Positions 32,956 through 41,644 of a DNA stretch of 64,000 bases are shown piece by piece. The stretch is from Phycisphaerales bacterium (lineage in GTDB: Bacteria; Planctomycetota; Phycisphaerae; Phycisphaerales; SM1A02). Location: positions 1 to 64,000 of the forward strand of contig JAQWMQ010000024.1 of the NCBI GenBank assembly GCA_029246705.1. The letters are read 5' to 3'. The translations under genes and the position numbers were made by a program. The notes below the pieces were generated by a model, which saw only the letters and a program-made list of their open reading frames with translations, did not search any database and was not told where the DNA came from. Every line of letters begins with the position of its first letter. Positions within the stretch are counted from its first letter, which is position 1.

Positions 32956-33852
32956 ATGTTGAGATCAATGACCGGATTCGGCGCTGCCTCGATCGAAGTC
33001 GAGGGCGTCCGTTACGCGGTCGAACTCCGCAGCGTGAACAACAAGTATTTCAAGGCCCAGCTTCGGGTCCCCGAGGAACTCATGGCCCTCGAGGCCGAGG
33101 TCGAGTCACTGCTGACGCGACGACTCGCCCGGGGCAGCATCACCGCGAGCATTCGCGCCGATTTCGGCATGGCGACGCAGGGATCGGTGGTGAACAAGGA
33201 AGTCCTGGGTCAGATCCTTGCGGATCTTGACCAGGCAGTTCCCGCGGGGATCTTGACGAGGGATCACTTCCGGATCGATCTCGCGGGTCTGCTCGAGCTT
33301 CCCGGCGTCCTGGTTCAGGAACCGGTCGAGGCGGTGGTCGAACGGTCTCGCCCGGTCGTCCTTGATCTGCTTGAAAAGGGTTGCGTCGCGCTGGTGGAGA
33401 TGCGCGAGCGCGAGGGTGAGGCGCTCCGGATCGAACTGGACGGACACCGAGCCGCGATCAACGAGCGGGTCGAGTTGATCGCCCAACGCGCACCGCTGGT
33501 GGTCGAGCAGTACCAGGAACGTCTGCGTCAACGCATGAAACTCCTCCTCGAGGATGTGGGTGGTGCGGTTTCCGACGAGGATCTCGTGCGCGAGGTCGCG
33601 GTCTATGCCGAGCGCACCGACATCGCCGAGGAAGTCGCTCGCCTGGGCGGACACATGGAGCAGTTCGAGCAGCTGATCAGCAAGAAGGACGGCGACCCCG
33701 TCGGCCGCACGCTCGATTTCCTCTCCCAGGAGATGCTGCGCGAGGCGAACACCATCGCGAGCAAGTCCTCCGACTCGGAGATCAGCCGGTACATCGTCGA
33801 GGTCAAGGGCCTGATCGATCGCATCAAGGAACAGGCTGCCAACGTCGAGTAG
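32956..33852 (+). CDS. yicC: YicC-family endoribonuclease-like protein
   Basis: 298 residues, full length. The N-terminus MLRSMTGFGAA and the VELRSVNNKYF motif are the family signature. The C-terminal DUF1732 part has EEVARLGGHMEQFEQLI and GRTLDFLSQEMLREANTIASKS, ending in the usual SRYIVEVKGLIDRIKEQAANVE. The family has been linked to RNA cleavage and stress survival. GGAGG is nine bases before ATG 32956. Confidence 0.93.
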   Translation: MLRSMTGFGAASIEVEGVRYAVELRSVNNKYFKAQLRVPEELMALEAEVESLLTRRLARGSITASIRADFGMATQGSVVNKEVLGQILADLDQAVPAGILTRDHFRIDLAGLLELPGVLVQEPVEAVVERSRPVVLDLLEKGCVALVEMREREGEALRIELDGHRAAINERVELIAQRAPLVVEQYQERLRQRMKLLLEDVGGAVSDEDLVREVAVYAERTDIAEEVARLGGHMEQFEQLISKKDGDPVGRTLDFLSQEMLREANTIASKSSDSEISRYIVEVKGLIDRIKEQAANVE

Positions 33853-33859
33853 CCCGTCC

Positions 33860-33884
33860 TGCCGTATTTCCTCGAGGAACGGCA
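33860..33884 (+). terminator. Hairpin after yicC
   Basis: TGCCG (33860-33864) pairs with CGGCA (33880-33884), enclosing TTCC-TCGA-GGAA (33868-33879) with a TAT bulge. It lies 8 bases after the stop and just before the next promoter. Confidence 0.5.
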
Positions 33885-33897
33885 CACCCTGCGGTGC

Positions 33898-33903
33898 TAT
33901 AGT
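33898..33903 (+). promoter_or_regulatory. -10 box of PDZ-protein gene
   Basis: TGC-TATAGT, an extended -10 form, eight bases before ATG 33912. A leader of only about one base is expected. Confidence 0.5.
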
Positions 33904-33911
33904 TTCATTCG

Positions 33912-35027
33912 ATGATCAGGATTCTCCAACCATCGAGTCGGGGGTTTCTCCGTGCGGCATGCTTCATCGCTGCGTGTGGTTTCGTTTCCGGGTTGTCGGC
34001 ACAGGAGCCGTTGGCTCCGGGCAGCCTGCCCCGGGCGACTCGTCCGAACACCCCAGTCCAGGGTTCACTGGACAGGCCGCGCCCCCCAAGAATGCGATTG
34101 TCGCCCGACGTCGAGCTCGCCCATGACGAGGTTCTTCGCCAGATCGTGATCCCCGACGAGGTGCTTCGCCAGGTGGCGCTTCTGGCCTCACCGGACTGGC
34201 CGACACGAGAGAAGGCCACTCGAACCCTGTACGAAATGACGGTTGCCGACGAGATCCTGCTCGCAACGCTCATCGACCCTGATCTCGGGATAGAACAACG
34301 GTCGCGATTGATCGCATCGATCGCACAACGAATCACCTTCGCGCCCCGAGGAGCGGTCGGCATCCGCATGCGGCGCAACATGGGCGGTGAACCCGGAGTC
34401 GTGGTCGAGGCGGTCATCCCGGGGATGCCCGGTGAGAAGTTCCTCAAGCCCGGCGACCGCATCAAGTCCATCGATGGTCTTCGCATCAACACCAGTACCG
34501 ACCTGACCTCGGTCGTCCAGGGAAGACTGCCCGGTGACAACCTGGTGTTCGAAGTCGTCCGCAAGGTTCTGGACGAACGTGGCATCAACAAGCTCGATGC
34601 GCAGGGTGCAGCGGTGACGGCATCGGTGATCGTCGAGTTCCCACTCGGTTCGGTGGCCCAACTCGACAAGAGTGGTGGGGTTTCATCCAGCTCGCGCGTG
34701 CTGACTTCGCGAGCACGGCTCGTCGACACGATCCGAACCCGATTCGGACCTCGTCTGCAGAAGATCCGGACCAATGAAGTCGTCCAGGCCGATCAGGCCT
34801 ACATGAACCGGGCCCCCGAGACGCACCCTTCCGTCGCCTGGCTCCTCCAGCAGCTTGAGCTCATCGAGTCCAGGGGAGGCGACGTGAACATCAAGGTACG
34901 CACCGAGATCAATCGACGCATGTCGAACCTGATCCTCGAAGCCCAGGGCGAGCGGAAGTCCGACTCCGAACGAAAGTGGCTGAGCAGGGTGGTGAACCGT
35001 TACCGGGAACTCATGCCCACGGACTGA
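33912..35027 (+). CDS. Secreted PDZ-domain protein
   Basis: 371 residues. Signal peptide ends near AACGFVSGLSAQE (residue 31). A proline/arginine-rich stretch follows, then a helical region with a HEAT-like look (VALLASPDWPTREKATRTLYEM). A PDZ domain lies at about 150-215 (GVVVEAVIPGMPGEKFLKPGDRIKSIDGLRI, a classical ligand-loop and GDxI motif). No protease catalytic domain is present, so it is a PDZ adaptor or scaffold in the periplasm rather than a HtrA-like protease. The C-terminal third is helical and unrecognised. Confidence 0.8.
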   Translation: MIRILQPSSRGFLRAACFIAACGFVSGLSAQEPLAPGSLPRATRPNTPVQGSLDRPRPPRMRLSPDVELAHDEVLRQIVIPDEVLRQVALLASPDWPTREKATRTLYEMTVADEILLATLIDPDLGIEQRSRLIASIAQRITFAPRGAVGIRMRRNMGGEPGVVVEAVIPGMPGEKFLKPGDRIKSIDGLRINTSTDLTSVVQGRLPGDNLVFEVVRKVLDERGINKLDAQGAAVTASVIVEFPLGSVAQLDKSGGVSSSSRVLTSRARLVDTIRTRFGPRLQKIRTNEVVQADQAYMNRAPETHPSVAWLLQQLELIESRGGDVNIKVRTEINRRMSNLILEAQGERKSDSERKWLSRVVNRYRELMPTD

Positions 35028-35043
35028 GCCCTTCGGCCTTCTG

Positions 35044-35067
35044 CTCATCGACTCATCGACTCATCGG
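35044..35067. repeat. Three tandem 8-bp repeats between convergent genes
   Basis: CTCATCGA, CTCATCGA, CTCATCGG lie between the PDZ-gene stop and the adenylate-kinase stop, much like the array at 27503-27542. Confidence 0.85.
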
Positions 35068-35072
35068 GGCGA

Positions 35073-35705
35073 TCATCCCCCGCGGGCCTGTCCCAGCGGG
35101 TTGTTGAAGTGCCCGTCCTGAACCGGGACAACCACCTCGAGCACGTGCTGGAGCACGTCCGCCGGTGAACCAAGTGCGTTGATTTCCTTGATGATCGAGC
35201 TGTCGTAGTGTTTCAGCACCGGGCTGGTTTCAGCATCGTAGACCTCGAAGCGACGTCGAATCACCTTCTCGTCGGCATCATCAAGACGGTTCTCCTTCAG
35301 TGCGCGCCGCTTCATCCTGGTCACCATCTCGTCGATGTCGGGACAGACCAGGTGAATGACCTGCAGGACATCCAGGTGCTTGTCCATCGCTTCGGCCTGG
35401 GCGAGGTTCCGGGGGATCCCGTCGAGAATAAGCAGGTCTGCATTGGGCTTGTAGAGGCTGAGCACGGTCTGGGCATGCACGTTCTGACGCCACATCTCGA
35501 TGGTCAGGGTGTCCGGCACCAGTTCTCCCCGCGAGGAGAAGGCCAGGAATTCCTTGCCGAGATCCGAATTGGTATCCAGGGAACGGAACACATCGCCACA
35601 GGCGAGGTGGTAGTACCCCGGGATCTGCCCCAGGATCTTGCCCTGGGTTCCCTTGCCAGCGCCAGGGGCGCCAAACAGCAGGATTGTCTTGTACCGGTTG
35701 GGCAT
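35073..35705 (-). CDS. adk: Adenylate kinase (short-lid type)
   Basis: 210 residues. P-loop FGAPGAGKGTQ (11-21), substrate motif DGIPRN and arginine-rich RMKRRALKENR. Balances AMP, ADP and ATP. The lid region is short and has no Cys4 zinc site, unlike many Gram-positive enzymes. The spacing fits a nucleoside monophosphate kinase, most likely adenylate. Divergent from recJ over 128 bases. Confidence 0.88.
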   Translation of the reverse strand: MPNRYKTILLFGAPGAGKGTQGKILGQIPGYYHLACGDVFRSLDTNSDLGKEFLAFSSRGELVPDTLTIEMWRQNVHAQTVLSLYKPNADLLILDGIPRNLAQAEAMDKHLDVLQVIHLVCPDIDEMVTRMKRRALKENRLDDADEKVIRRRFEVYDAETSPVLKHYDSSIIKEINALGSPADVLQHVLEVVVPVQDGHFNNPLGQARGG

Positions 35706-35821
35706 TGAGCTGAACTCCGTGAGGTGGCTTTGGGGATCTTCTGGACATGGGGAGTATCGCGTGGATTGTGGATTGATGCCAGAAGCTCAAGCCCAAGCTG
35801 GCGAATGTCGGCCCGAGGCCG

Positions 35822-35827
35822 TAGTCT
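35822..35827 (+). promoter_or_regulatory. -10 box of recJ, leaderless configuration
   Basis: TAGTCT lies six bases before ATG 35834, with no ribosome site. Confidence 0.5.
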
Positions 35828-35833
35828 CCTTCC

Positions 35834-37636
35834 ATGCGCGGATGGACCCGCCGGTGGATAGATCGTCTGGACGGACTCGGGCTTGAATCGCACCGAAGCG
35901 CCGATCTTGTGGACCGACTTCTCATGGCTCGGGGCTTCGTCGAGCAGGCCGACCGGGCCGCCTTCGAAAACCCCACCCTGGCCGGGCTCCATCATCCTTC
36001 AACCCTGCCTGGTGCATCCGAAGCGGCGATCCGATTGGTCGAGGCCGTTCGCTCGGGGCGTTCAATTGCGATTTTCGGTGATTACGACGTCGATGGGATC
36101 ATGTCCTCGGCGATCCTTCACCACGTCATCACCCTCATGGACCCGGACTGCACGCCGCGGCTCTACGTGCCCCACCGGGTGGACGAGGGCTACGGGCTGA
36201 ACATCGGGGCCATCGAGCGGCTGGCGGAGGAGGGGGTGGACCTGATCATCTCCGTCGACTGTGGCATCACCGCCTTCGCCGAGTGTGCACGTGCCCGGGA
36301 GCTGGGAATCGAGCTGATCATCACGGATCACCACGCCTTCGCGCGTGATGCCGATGGGGCCGTGGAGCTCCCCGAGCCGGATCTGCTGGTCCATCCCATG
36401 CGGCCGGATGCACCTGCTCCCTTCACCGAACTGTGCGGGGCGGGGGTGGTCCTCAAGCTTGCCTGGGCATTCCTCGAGCGCTGGTGCAATTCGAAGCGTC
36501 TCTGGGAGTCGCAACGGGCGCTGCTGCTGGAGATGTTCTCCTTCGCGGCCCTGGCCACCATCGCTGATGTCGTGCCGTTGGTCGAAGAGAACCGAATCAT
36601 CGTGTCGCATGGCCTGAAGATCATGCCGCAGACCACCAAGCCGGGGCTCAAGGCCCTGATCGACGCCTGTGGCTTCAACAAACCGGACGTCTCGATCCAG
36701 GCTTCGGATGTCGGTTTCCGTATCGCTCCGGTGCTCAATGCCGCCGGTCGCCTGGGAAGTGCCGAGGAGGCGCTTGCCCTCGTGACCACCGCCGACGGCA
36801 CCGAGTCGGCAGGCATCGCGGCACATCTCGTGAAGCTGAACAGGCAACGCCAGGATCTCTGCAAGAAGACCACCGAGCATGCGGTGGAGCTGGTCGAGAC
36901 GGAAGGGTTCGACGCATCCGATCGCAGGGCGATCGTGCTCGCCCACGAGGACTGGAACCCCGGCTTGATCGGGATCTGCTGTTCGCGACTCGCCGAACAG
37001 TTCGGTCGCCCCGTGGTTCTCATGAACAAGGACGGTTCATCCTGCCGTGGGTCGGCTCGTTCCGTCCCGGGATTCTCGGTCCACGAGGCCCTGGTGCGAT
37101 GTGCCTCGGTCATGAACCGGGACGAGGAGACCCTCGTCTTCGGTGGTCATCATGCAGCCGCGGGCATGACGGTTCCCCAGGATCGTTTCGATGAGTTCGT
37201 CGAACTCTTCGTCGGTGTCGCGAACGAGGGCATCCGATCCGAGGACCTGGTTCCTGCGATCGAGTTCGACGCTCGAGCCGATCTCCGTGAGCTGGAGCTG
37301 ACCCTTGTTCGGCGCATGGAGCGCATGGCGCCCTTCGGTGCTGGAAACCCGCACCCTCGACTTGTGCTCGAGGGGGTGAGCATCTTGAATCCGGTTCGAA
37401 TGGGCGGGGGCGGTCAGCACCTCCGTGCGCGCGTCGCGGCCGATGGACGTTCGGTCGGCGCGGTCTGGTGGCGCGTGCCCGACATCCTCGAGGACCTGGT
37501 CGAAATCAGCCGTCGGGAGCAGCGGATCGATCTGGTGGTGGAGCCGCGAATCAACCGCTGGCAGGGTCGGGAGGACGTCCAGCTGGAGATCAAGGACGTT
37601 CGCGTCCACGAAGGCGCTCCGTTGGCGACCGCCTGA
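35834..37636 (+). CDS. recJ: Single-strand DNA exonuclease RecJ
   Basis: 600 residues. 5'-3' single-strand DNA exonuclease of recombination and mismatch repair. DHH phosphoesterase core: FGDYDVDGIMSS near 76-87, SVDCGIT near 140, ITDHHAF near 160 (the DHH motif) and a conserved GAGVVLKL. DHHA1 domain: GSARSVPGFSVHEAL and GGHHAAAGM near 430. A C-terminal OB-fold part ends in GREDVQLEIKDV. The upstream box and the absence of a ribosome site support this start. Confidence 0.95.
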   Translation: MRGWTRRWIDRLDGLGLESHRSADLVDRLLMARGFVEQADRAAFENPTLAGLHHPSTLPGASEAAIRLVEAVRSGRSIAIFGDYDVDGIMSSAILHHVITLMDPDCTPRLYVPHRVDEGYGLNIGAIERLAEEGVDLIISVDCGITAFAECARARELGIELIITDHHAFARDADGAVELPEPDLLVHPMRPDAPAPFTELCGAGVVLKLAWAFLERWCNSKRLWESQRALLLEMFSFAALATIADVVPLVEENRIIVSHGLKIMPQTTKPGLKALIDACGFNKPDVSIQASDVGFRIAPVLNAAGRLGSAEEALALVTTADGTESAGIAAHLVKLNRQRQDLCKKTTEHAVELVETEGFDASDRRAIVLAHEDWNPGLIGICCSRLAEQFGRPVVLMNKDGSSCRGSARSVPGFSVHEALVRCASVMNRDEETLVFGGHHAAAGMTVPQDRFDEFVELFVGVANEGIRSEDLVPAIEFDARADLRELELTLVRRMERMAPFGAGNPHPRLVLEGVSILNPVRMGGGGQHLRARVAADGRSVGAVWWRVPDILEDLVEISRREQRIDLVVEPRINRWQGREDVQLEIKDVRVHEGAPLATA

Positions 37637-37662
37637 GTCGACTCGATCCCCGTGGCGCGTTC

Positions 37663-39108
37663 TCAGAGAATGTACTGCTGCCCCGCCACGAACGATTTCG
37701 GCAGTTTCGTGTTCGCCGCGAGATCTCGCTCGTCAAGGGCGGTGCTGGCGGTGATCTCCACGTGGCAGGACGGCTGGCCGTCCTCGGTCCGTGGGATTCG
37801 ACCGCCTGCACCCTCGATCCATCGGGTGGCTCGTTGGTACTGGAGCTGGTGGCTCGAGTCGGCGCTGTCCTCGCCTTCGGCGTTCTTGATGGGCGCGAAT
37901 TCCTCGACCCGATCGGTCTCGTAGACCATCGATCGGTCGGCAAGGGGGATCGCATCGAAGATGAACATCTCGAGCTTGGTGGCGTTGGGGGTCTTCGGCT
38001 TGATCAGTTGTCCGCTGTCGAGGTCGACGTGCGGGACCTTCTTGCTGGCCTTGTGAAGCGGCATCGCAAGGCCGGATCCTTCGGACGTGACTCGATCGAC
38101 GAAGTCGACGGAGAGAACGTGGATCGCGATTGAACCGGCCACGAATTTCAGCTCGCCCTGTTCGTCGACCGCATCTGCAAGTTCGCCGGGAAGATCCGAG
38201 TACTCGATCACGCAGGTTCGATCGTCGGTGACGCAGAAGACCCCGACCTTCTCACCGGCATCTCGCTTGCGAACCATCTTGCTCGACATCTCGCCGGAGC
38301 TCTCGGGGTTCGTCGCGTGCAGTCCGATGAACAGTGGGTCGAGCACCTGGACGGTCGGATTGTCGACCTGGAAGTAGCTGATCTGTTCGATTCCCCGGGC
38401 ACGCATGTCCTCGACCGCTCCGCTGGCCCTCAGCGCCCGGAGTGCGCCACCGTGGCCGTCGGGGTTGACCGCGATCTCCGACTTCGATGCAAGCAGGAAT
38501 CGTCCCTCTTCATCGAATGACGGCAGCACGCCCTGGGGGAACATGAAGACATCGGTGCGGTCCAGTCCGAACCAGTTGTTGTCCCTGAAGAATGCGCGGG
38601 TGTCGGCATCATTGATGGGGCTGGTCATGATGTACCAGGGGATCGAGTGTCCGGACCGCCTGGCGTGGGCCGCAAGCTGCTCCGCGAAGACCCTGAACAG
38701 CGGTTTCCCGGTGAGGGGGGTGGCGGGGAAAGTCCCCTTGGGGCCGTTCCAGCCGAGCCTCGTGCCTTGTCCGCCTGCCACCGTGAATGCCGCGACCTTG
38801 CCTTCATCGATCAGGGCCTGGCCAGCCGCGCGTATCGACTCGGCATGATCAGGAACCCTGGATACGAAGCTGGCGGGTCTGATCTGGTCCGATGGCGGGG
38901 GTTCGATCGAAGTGGTTCTTGCCTTCTCCACCAGCCTGACCGCGTTGGGTACGTCGATCGACTCGACCTGCTCGATGAGTTGCTTGAGTTCGTCGGGGGT
39001 CAGTTCGTCCGCGAAGGCAAGGAGATGTTCCTGTCCGCACTCGGTCAGCATCGCCCTGATGGTCGTGACGCACTCTGCCAGGTCGTCCTCACGCGAGGCG
39101 GAGGTCAT
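37663..39108 (-). CDS. UDP-N-acetylhexosamine / UTP-sugar pyrophosphorylase, eukaryote-type (UAP1-like)
   Basis: 481 residues. Makes a UDP-sugar, probably UDP-GlcNAc, from UTP and the sugar 1-phosphate. The motif TVAGGQGTRLGWNGPKGTF near residue 110 is the nucleotide loop of the UDPGP family, and the later ISYFQVDNPTVQVLDP is the second signature. Bacteria normally use GlmU, so a UAP1-type enzyme is typical of planctomycetes and a few other groups. ATG 39108 overlaps the PhoU-like stop by four bases, so the two genes are coupled. The phosphoglucosamine-mutase-type gene at 42-43.6 kb could supply its pathway. Confidence 0.85.
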   Translation of the reverse strand: MTSASREDDLAECVTTIRAMLTECGQEHLLAFADELTPDELKQLIEQVESIDVPNAVRLVEKARTTSIEPPPSDQIRPASFVSRVPDHAESIRAAGQALIDEGKVAAFTVAGGQGTRLGWNGPKGTFPATPLTGKPLFRVFAEQLAAHARRSGHSIPWYIMTSPINDADTRAFFRDNNWFGLDRTDVFMFPQGVLPSFDEEGRFLLASKSEIAVNPDGHGGALRALRASGAVEDMRARGIEQISYFQVDNPTVQVLDPLFIGLHATNPESSGEMSSKMVRKRDAGEKVGVFCVTDDRTCVIEYSDLPGELADAVDEQGELKFVAGSIAIHVLSVDFVDRVTSEGSGLAMPLHKASKKVPHVDLDSGQLIKPKTPNATKLEMFIFDAIPLADRSMVYETDRVEEFAPIKNAEGEDSADSSHQLQYQRATRWIEGAGGRIPRTEDGQPSCHVEITASTALDERDLAANTKLPKSFVAGQQYIL

Positions 39109-39794
39109 TCGCTGACTTTCGGCTCGAAGGGTTCCGACCAGCCTTCGGGATCGTGTCGAACGGTTCGTCCGGTCTCCAGGTAGATCACCTGCTCGCAGAC
39201 GTTGGTCGAGTGATCGGCGATTCGTTCCAGCGACTTGGTGACCATCAGCAGGTTGAACGCGAATTCGACCGTGAAGGTGCCGCTTGCGATCTTCGACTGC
39301 GCATCAAGCAGGATCTCCCGCTTGAACCGATCGACGGTGTCGTCGAACAGGAGGACCTGTCGTGCCAGCTCGGAGTTTCGATCCTTGAGCGAGCGGTTCG
39401 CGTCCCGGATCATGCCGATCACGCTGTTCGCCATCACCCTGAAGGTCTGGGGCATGACGACGTTCCTCGCCAGTTCGTCCTCGGCCACGGACTCCGCGAT
39501 GTTGACCGCGCAGTCAGCGATTCTTTCGAGGTCGTTGTTCACCTTCACGATGGTGAGCACCGAACGGATCGAATAGGGATCGGTCTGTCCGAGCGAGAGC
39601 AGGGGGATCGAGGCGCGTTCGATCTTGACGTCGATCTGGTCGATCAGCTCGTCCCCGAGAATGACCGCTCGGGCCTTCTCGGTGCTGTGGTCGAAGAAGG
39701 AGTCGACGGCATCGAGTGCGAGGGCAAGTACCCGTTCCCCCTGAAGGGCGAGTTCCTCGTGCAGCTCACTGAGTTTTGAGTCGAACTCCGACAA
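39105..39794 (-). CDS. PhoU-like phosphate-signalling protein
   Basis: 229 residues, all helical, with two PhoU repeats (ERIADCAVNIAESVAEDELARN and ERIADHSTNVCEQVIYLETG). This metal-binding E-x-x-x-D pattern occurs twice. The family tunes phosphate uptake and the PhoR sensor, normally next to pst genes, which are absent here. Start TTG 39794 has GGAG six bases upstream and a TATACT box at 39824-39819. It is followed directly by the UDP-sugar pyrophosphorylase. Confidence 0.85.
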   Translation of the reverse strand: MSEFDSKLSELHEELALQGERVLALALDAVDSFFDHSTEKARAVILGDELIDQIDVKIERASIPLLSLGQTDPYSIRSVLTIVKVNNDLERIADCAVNIAESVAEDELARNVVMPQTFRVMANSVIGMIRDANRSLKDRNSELARQVLLFDDTVDRFKREILLDAQSKIASGTFTVEFAFNLLMVTKSLERIADHSTNVCEQVIYLETGRTVRHDPEGWSEPFEPKVSE

Positions 39795-39818
39795 TCGAAT
39801 CTCCTGGAGGACAAATGA

Positions 39819-39824
39819 AGTATA
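39819..39824 (-). promoter_or_regulatory. -10 box of phoU-like operon
   Basis: TATACT on the - strand, giving a leader of about 18 bases with a GGAG ribosome site. Confidence 0.5.
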
Positions 39825-39853
39825 CCCACGCGGAACCTGACCGCTAGGGATGC

Positions 39854-39859
39854 TACGCT
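39854..39859 (+). promoter_or_regulatory. -10 box of pdxJ, leaderless configuration
   Basis: TGC-TACGCT (extended -10 form) lies seven bases before ATG 39867. No ribosome site. Confidence 0.45.
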
Positions 39860-39866
39860 CTCAATC

Positions 39867-40616
39867 ATGGTTCAACTTGGTGTCAACATAGATCACGTGG
39901 CCACCATCAGGCAGGCACGACGTACCTACGAGCCCGACCCGGTGTGGGCTGCCGTCGAAGCCCAGCTGGGAGGAGCCGACGGAATCACCGTCCATCTCAG
40001 GGAGGATCGAAGACACATCCAGGACCAGGATGTGTCCCGCCTGTCCGACCTGGTGCACATCAAGCTCAATCTGGAGATGGCGGCAACCCCTGAAATGGTG
40101 GAAATCGCCTGCAACACCGCCCCGCAAATGGCGATGTTGGTGCCCGAAGGTCGAGCTGAGATCACCACTGAGGGTGGACTGGACGTGCTTTCGGACCGTT
40201 CTCGACTCGCCGAGGTCATCAAGCGACTGGCGGGAGCCGGCATCACCACCAGCGTGTTCATCGATGCCCAGGAGGACCAGATCAAGGCCGCTGCCGATAT
40301 CGGGGCACGGGTCTGTGAAGTCCATACCGGGCCCTACGCCGCTGCCTTCCACGATCGTGGACGAGGGGCCGAATCTTCAGCGGTCAGGGCCGAGCTCGAG
40401 AAGGTGGCCCGGGCGGGTGCACTGATTCACTCCCTGGGAATGAGTTTCAACGCGGGTCATGCGCTCAACTATGCCAATGTCGGGGCGGTTGCCGCGCTCA
40501 AGGGCCTTTCGGAGCTCCACATCGGCCATTCCATCGTGAGTCGGGCGATGTTCCTCGGGATCCGCGAGGCGGTTTCCGAGATGAAGCAGGTCATCCTTCG
40601 TTCGCAGCTGGATTGA
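39867..40616 (+). CDS. pdxJ: Pyridoxine 5'-phosphate synthase
   Basis: 249 residues, full length. Condenses 3-amino-2-oxopropyl phosphate with deoxyxylulose phosphate to form vitamin B6. TIM barrel with the family motifs LGVNIDHVATIRQARRT at the N-terminus, GITVHLREDRRHIQDQDV, MAMLVPEGRAEITTEGGLDV and GMSFNAGHALN at the phosphate end. Divergent from the PhoU-like operon with only 72 bases between starts. Confidence 0.96.
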   Translation: MVQLGVNIDHVATIRQARRTYEPDPVWAAVEAQLGGADGITVHLREDRRHIQDQDVSRLSDLVHIKLNLEMAATPEMVEIACNTAPQMAMLVPEGRAEITTEGGLDVLSDRSRLAEVIKRLAGAGITTSVFIDAQEDQIKAAADIGARVCEVHTGPYAAAFHDRGRGAESSAVRAELEKVARAGALIHSLGMSFNAGHALNYANVGAVAALKGLSELHIGHSIVSRAMFLGIREAVSEMKQVILRSQLD

Positions 40617-40691
40617 GCCGACGCGGCCCCCTTCAAGTTCATGGAAGTTCATGAATACCCGGTGGACAACGAGCACGAGGTTCTCGGGCGG

Positions 40692-40697
40692 TACACT
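40692..40697 (+). promoter_or_regulatory. -10 box of dapA operon
   Basis: TACACT gives a leader of about 32 bases with a good GGAGG ribosome site before ATG 40736. Upstream, at 40635-40653, AAGTTCATG is repeated twice. Confidence 0.4.
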
Positions 40698-40735
40698 TTC
40701 AACAGCATTTGCACCGCCTGTTCATGGAGGAACGC

Positions 40736-41644
40736 ATGTCCGAACTTCGCGGGGCGTATACCGCCCTGGTCACACCATTCGACGAGGCCGGTGGGCGGCT
40801 TGACCTGCCCGCGCTCGATCGGATCCTCGCGGCCCAGGCCGCCGGTGGCATCCGAGGGGTGGTCCCCTGTGGAACCACCGGGGAAACCCCGGTCCTCGAG
40901 CCTGGTGAATACAGAACCATGGTCCAGCACACGGTCGAGGTCGCGCATGCGCTCGACATGGAGGTGATCGCGGGGGCGGGTGCCAATTCCACCGCACATG
41001 CCATCGCCAACCACCGCCTGGTCGCAGAGCTCGGTTCGGACGCCGCCCTGCATGTCGCCCCGTACTACAACCGCCCATCCCAGGAAGGCCTCTACGCGCA
41101 TTTCATGGCGATCGCCGATTCCGCCGATCTTCCGGTCGTGCTCTACGACGTTCCCGGGCGGACCGGAGTGCGGATCGCCCCCGAAACGGTTCATCGGCTT
41201 GCCGGTCATCCGAACATCCGGGGGCTCAAGGCCGCAGGCGGCTCGATCGACGACGTGACCGAAGTTCTTCTCGGCTGCGATCTTGCCGTTCTTTCGGGGG
41301 ATGACACCCTCACCCTTCCCATGATGGCGGTGGGGGCGAGAGGCGTTGTCAGCGTCCTTGGCAACGTGCTGCCTGTGGTGATCTCCGATCTCTGCTCCGC
41401 GGTGCAGGAGTCTCGTTGGGCGGACGCCCGTGACATCCACCTCCGAAGCCATCCATTGGCCAGCGCGCTGCTCTCTTTGGATGCCAATCCTGTTCCCGTG
41501 AAGACGGCGATGGAACTTGCCGGTCAGTGCATTGGATCGTTGCGACTGCCACTGGTGAGACCCGAGCGCGTTGTCCGTGAGAAACTCGCCGAACTGATGG
41601 ACCCCTTCGGTGCGGTGATATGTCGGGAGGCCGTCGAGGCATGA
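40736..41644 (+). CDS. dapA: 4-hydroxy-tetrahydrodipicolinate synthase
   Basis: 302 residues. First step of the diaminopimelate/lysine pathway: condenses pyruvate with aspartate semialdehyde. TIM barrel with GAYTALVTPF at the start, CGTTGETPVLE (family signature), the APYYNRPSQEG motif (catalytic Tyr) and IRGLKAAGGS (Schiff-base Lys). GGAGGAACGC precedes ATG. The stop overlaps the Nudix start (ATGA). A related aldolase function cannot be fully excluded but the signature favours DapA. Confidence 0.93.
   Translation: MSELRGAYTALVTPFDEAGGRLDLPALDRILAAQAAGGIRGVVPCGTTGETPVLEPGEYRTMVQHTVEVAHALDMEVIAGAGANSTAHAIANHRLVAELGSDAALHVAPYYNRPSQEGLYAHFMAIADSADLPVVLYDVPGRTGVRIAPETVHRLAGHPNIRGLKAAGGSIDDVTEVLLGCDLAVLSGDDTLTLPMMAVGARGVVSVLGNVLPVVISDLCSAVQESRWADARDIHLRSHPLASALLSLDANPVPVKTAMELAGQCIGSLRLPLVRPERVVREKLAELMDPFGAVICREAVEA

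Noticed and set aside
33912-35027. HtrA/DegP-type protease
   Set aside because: A PDZ domain is present but there is no trypsin-like domain or GNSGG motif.
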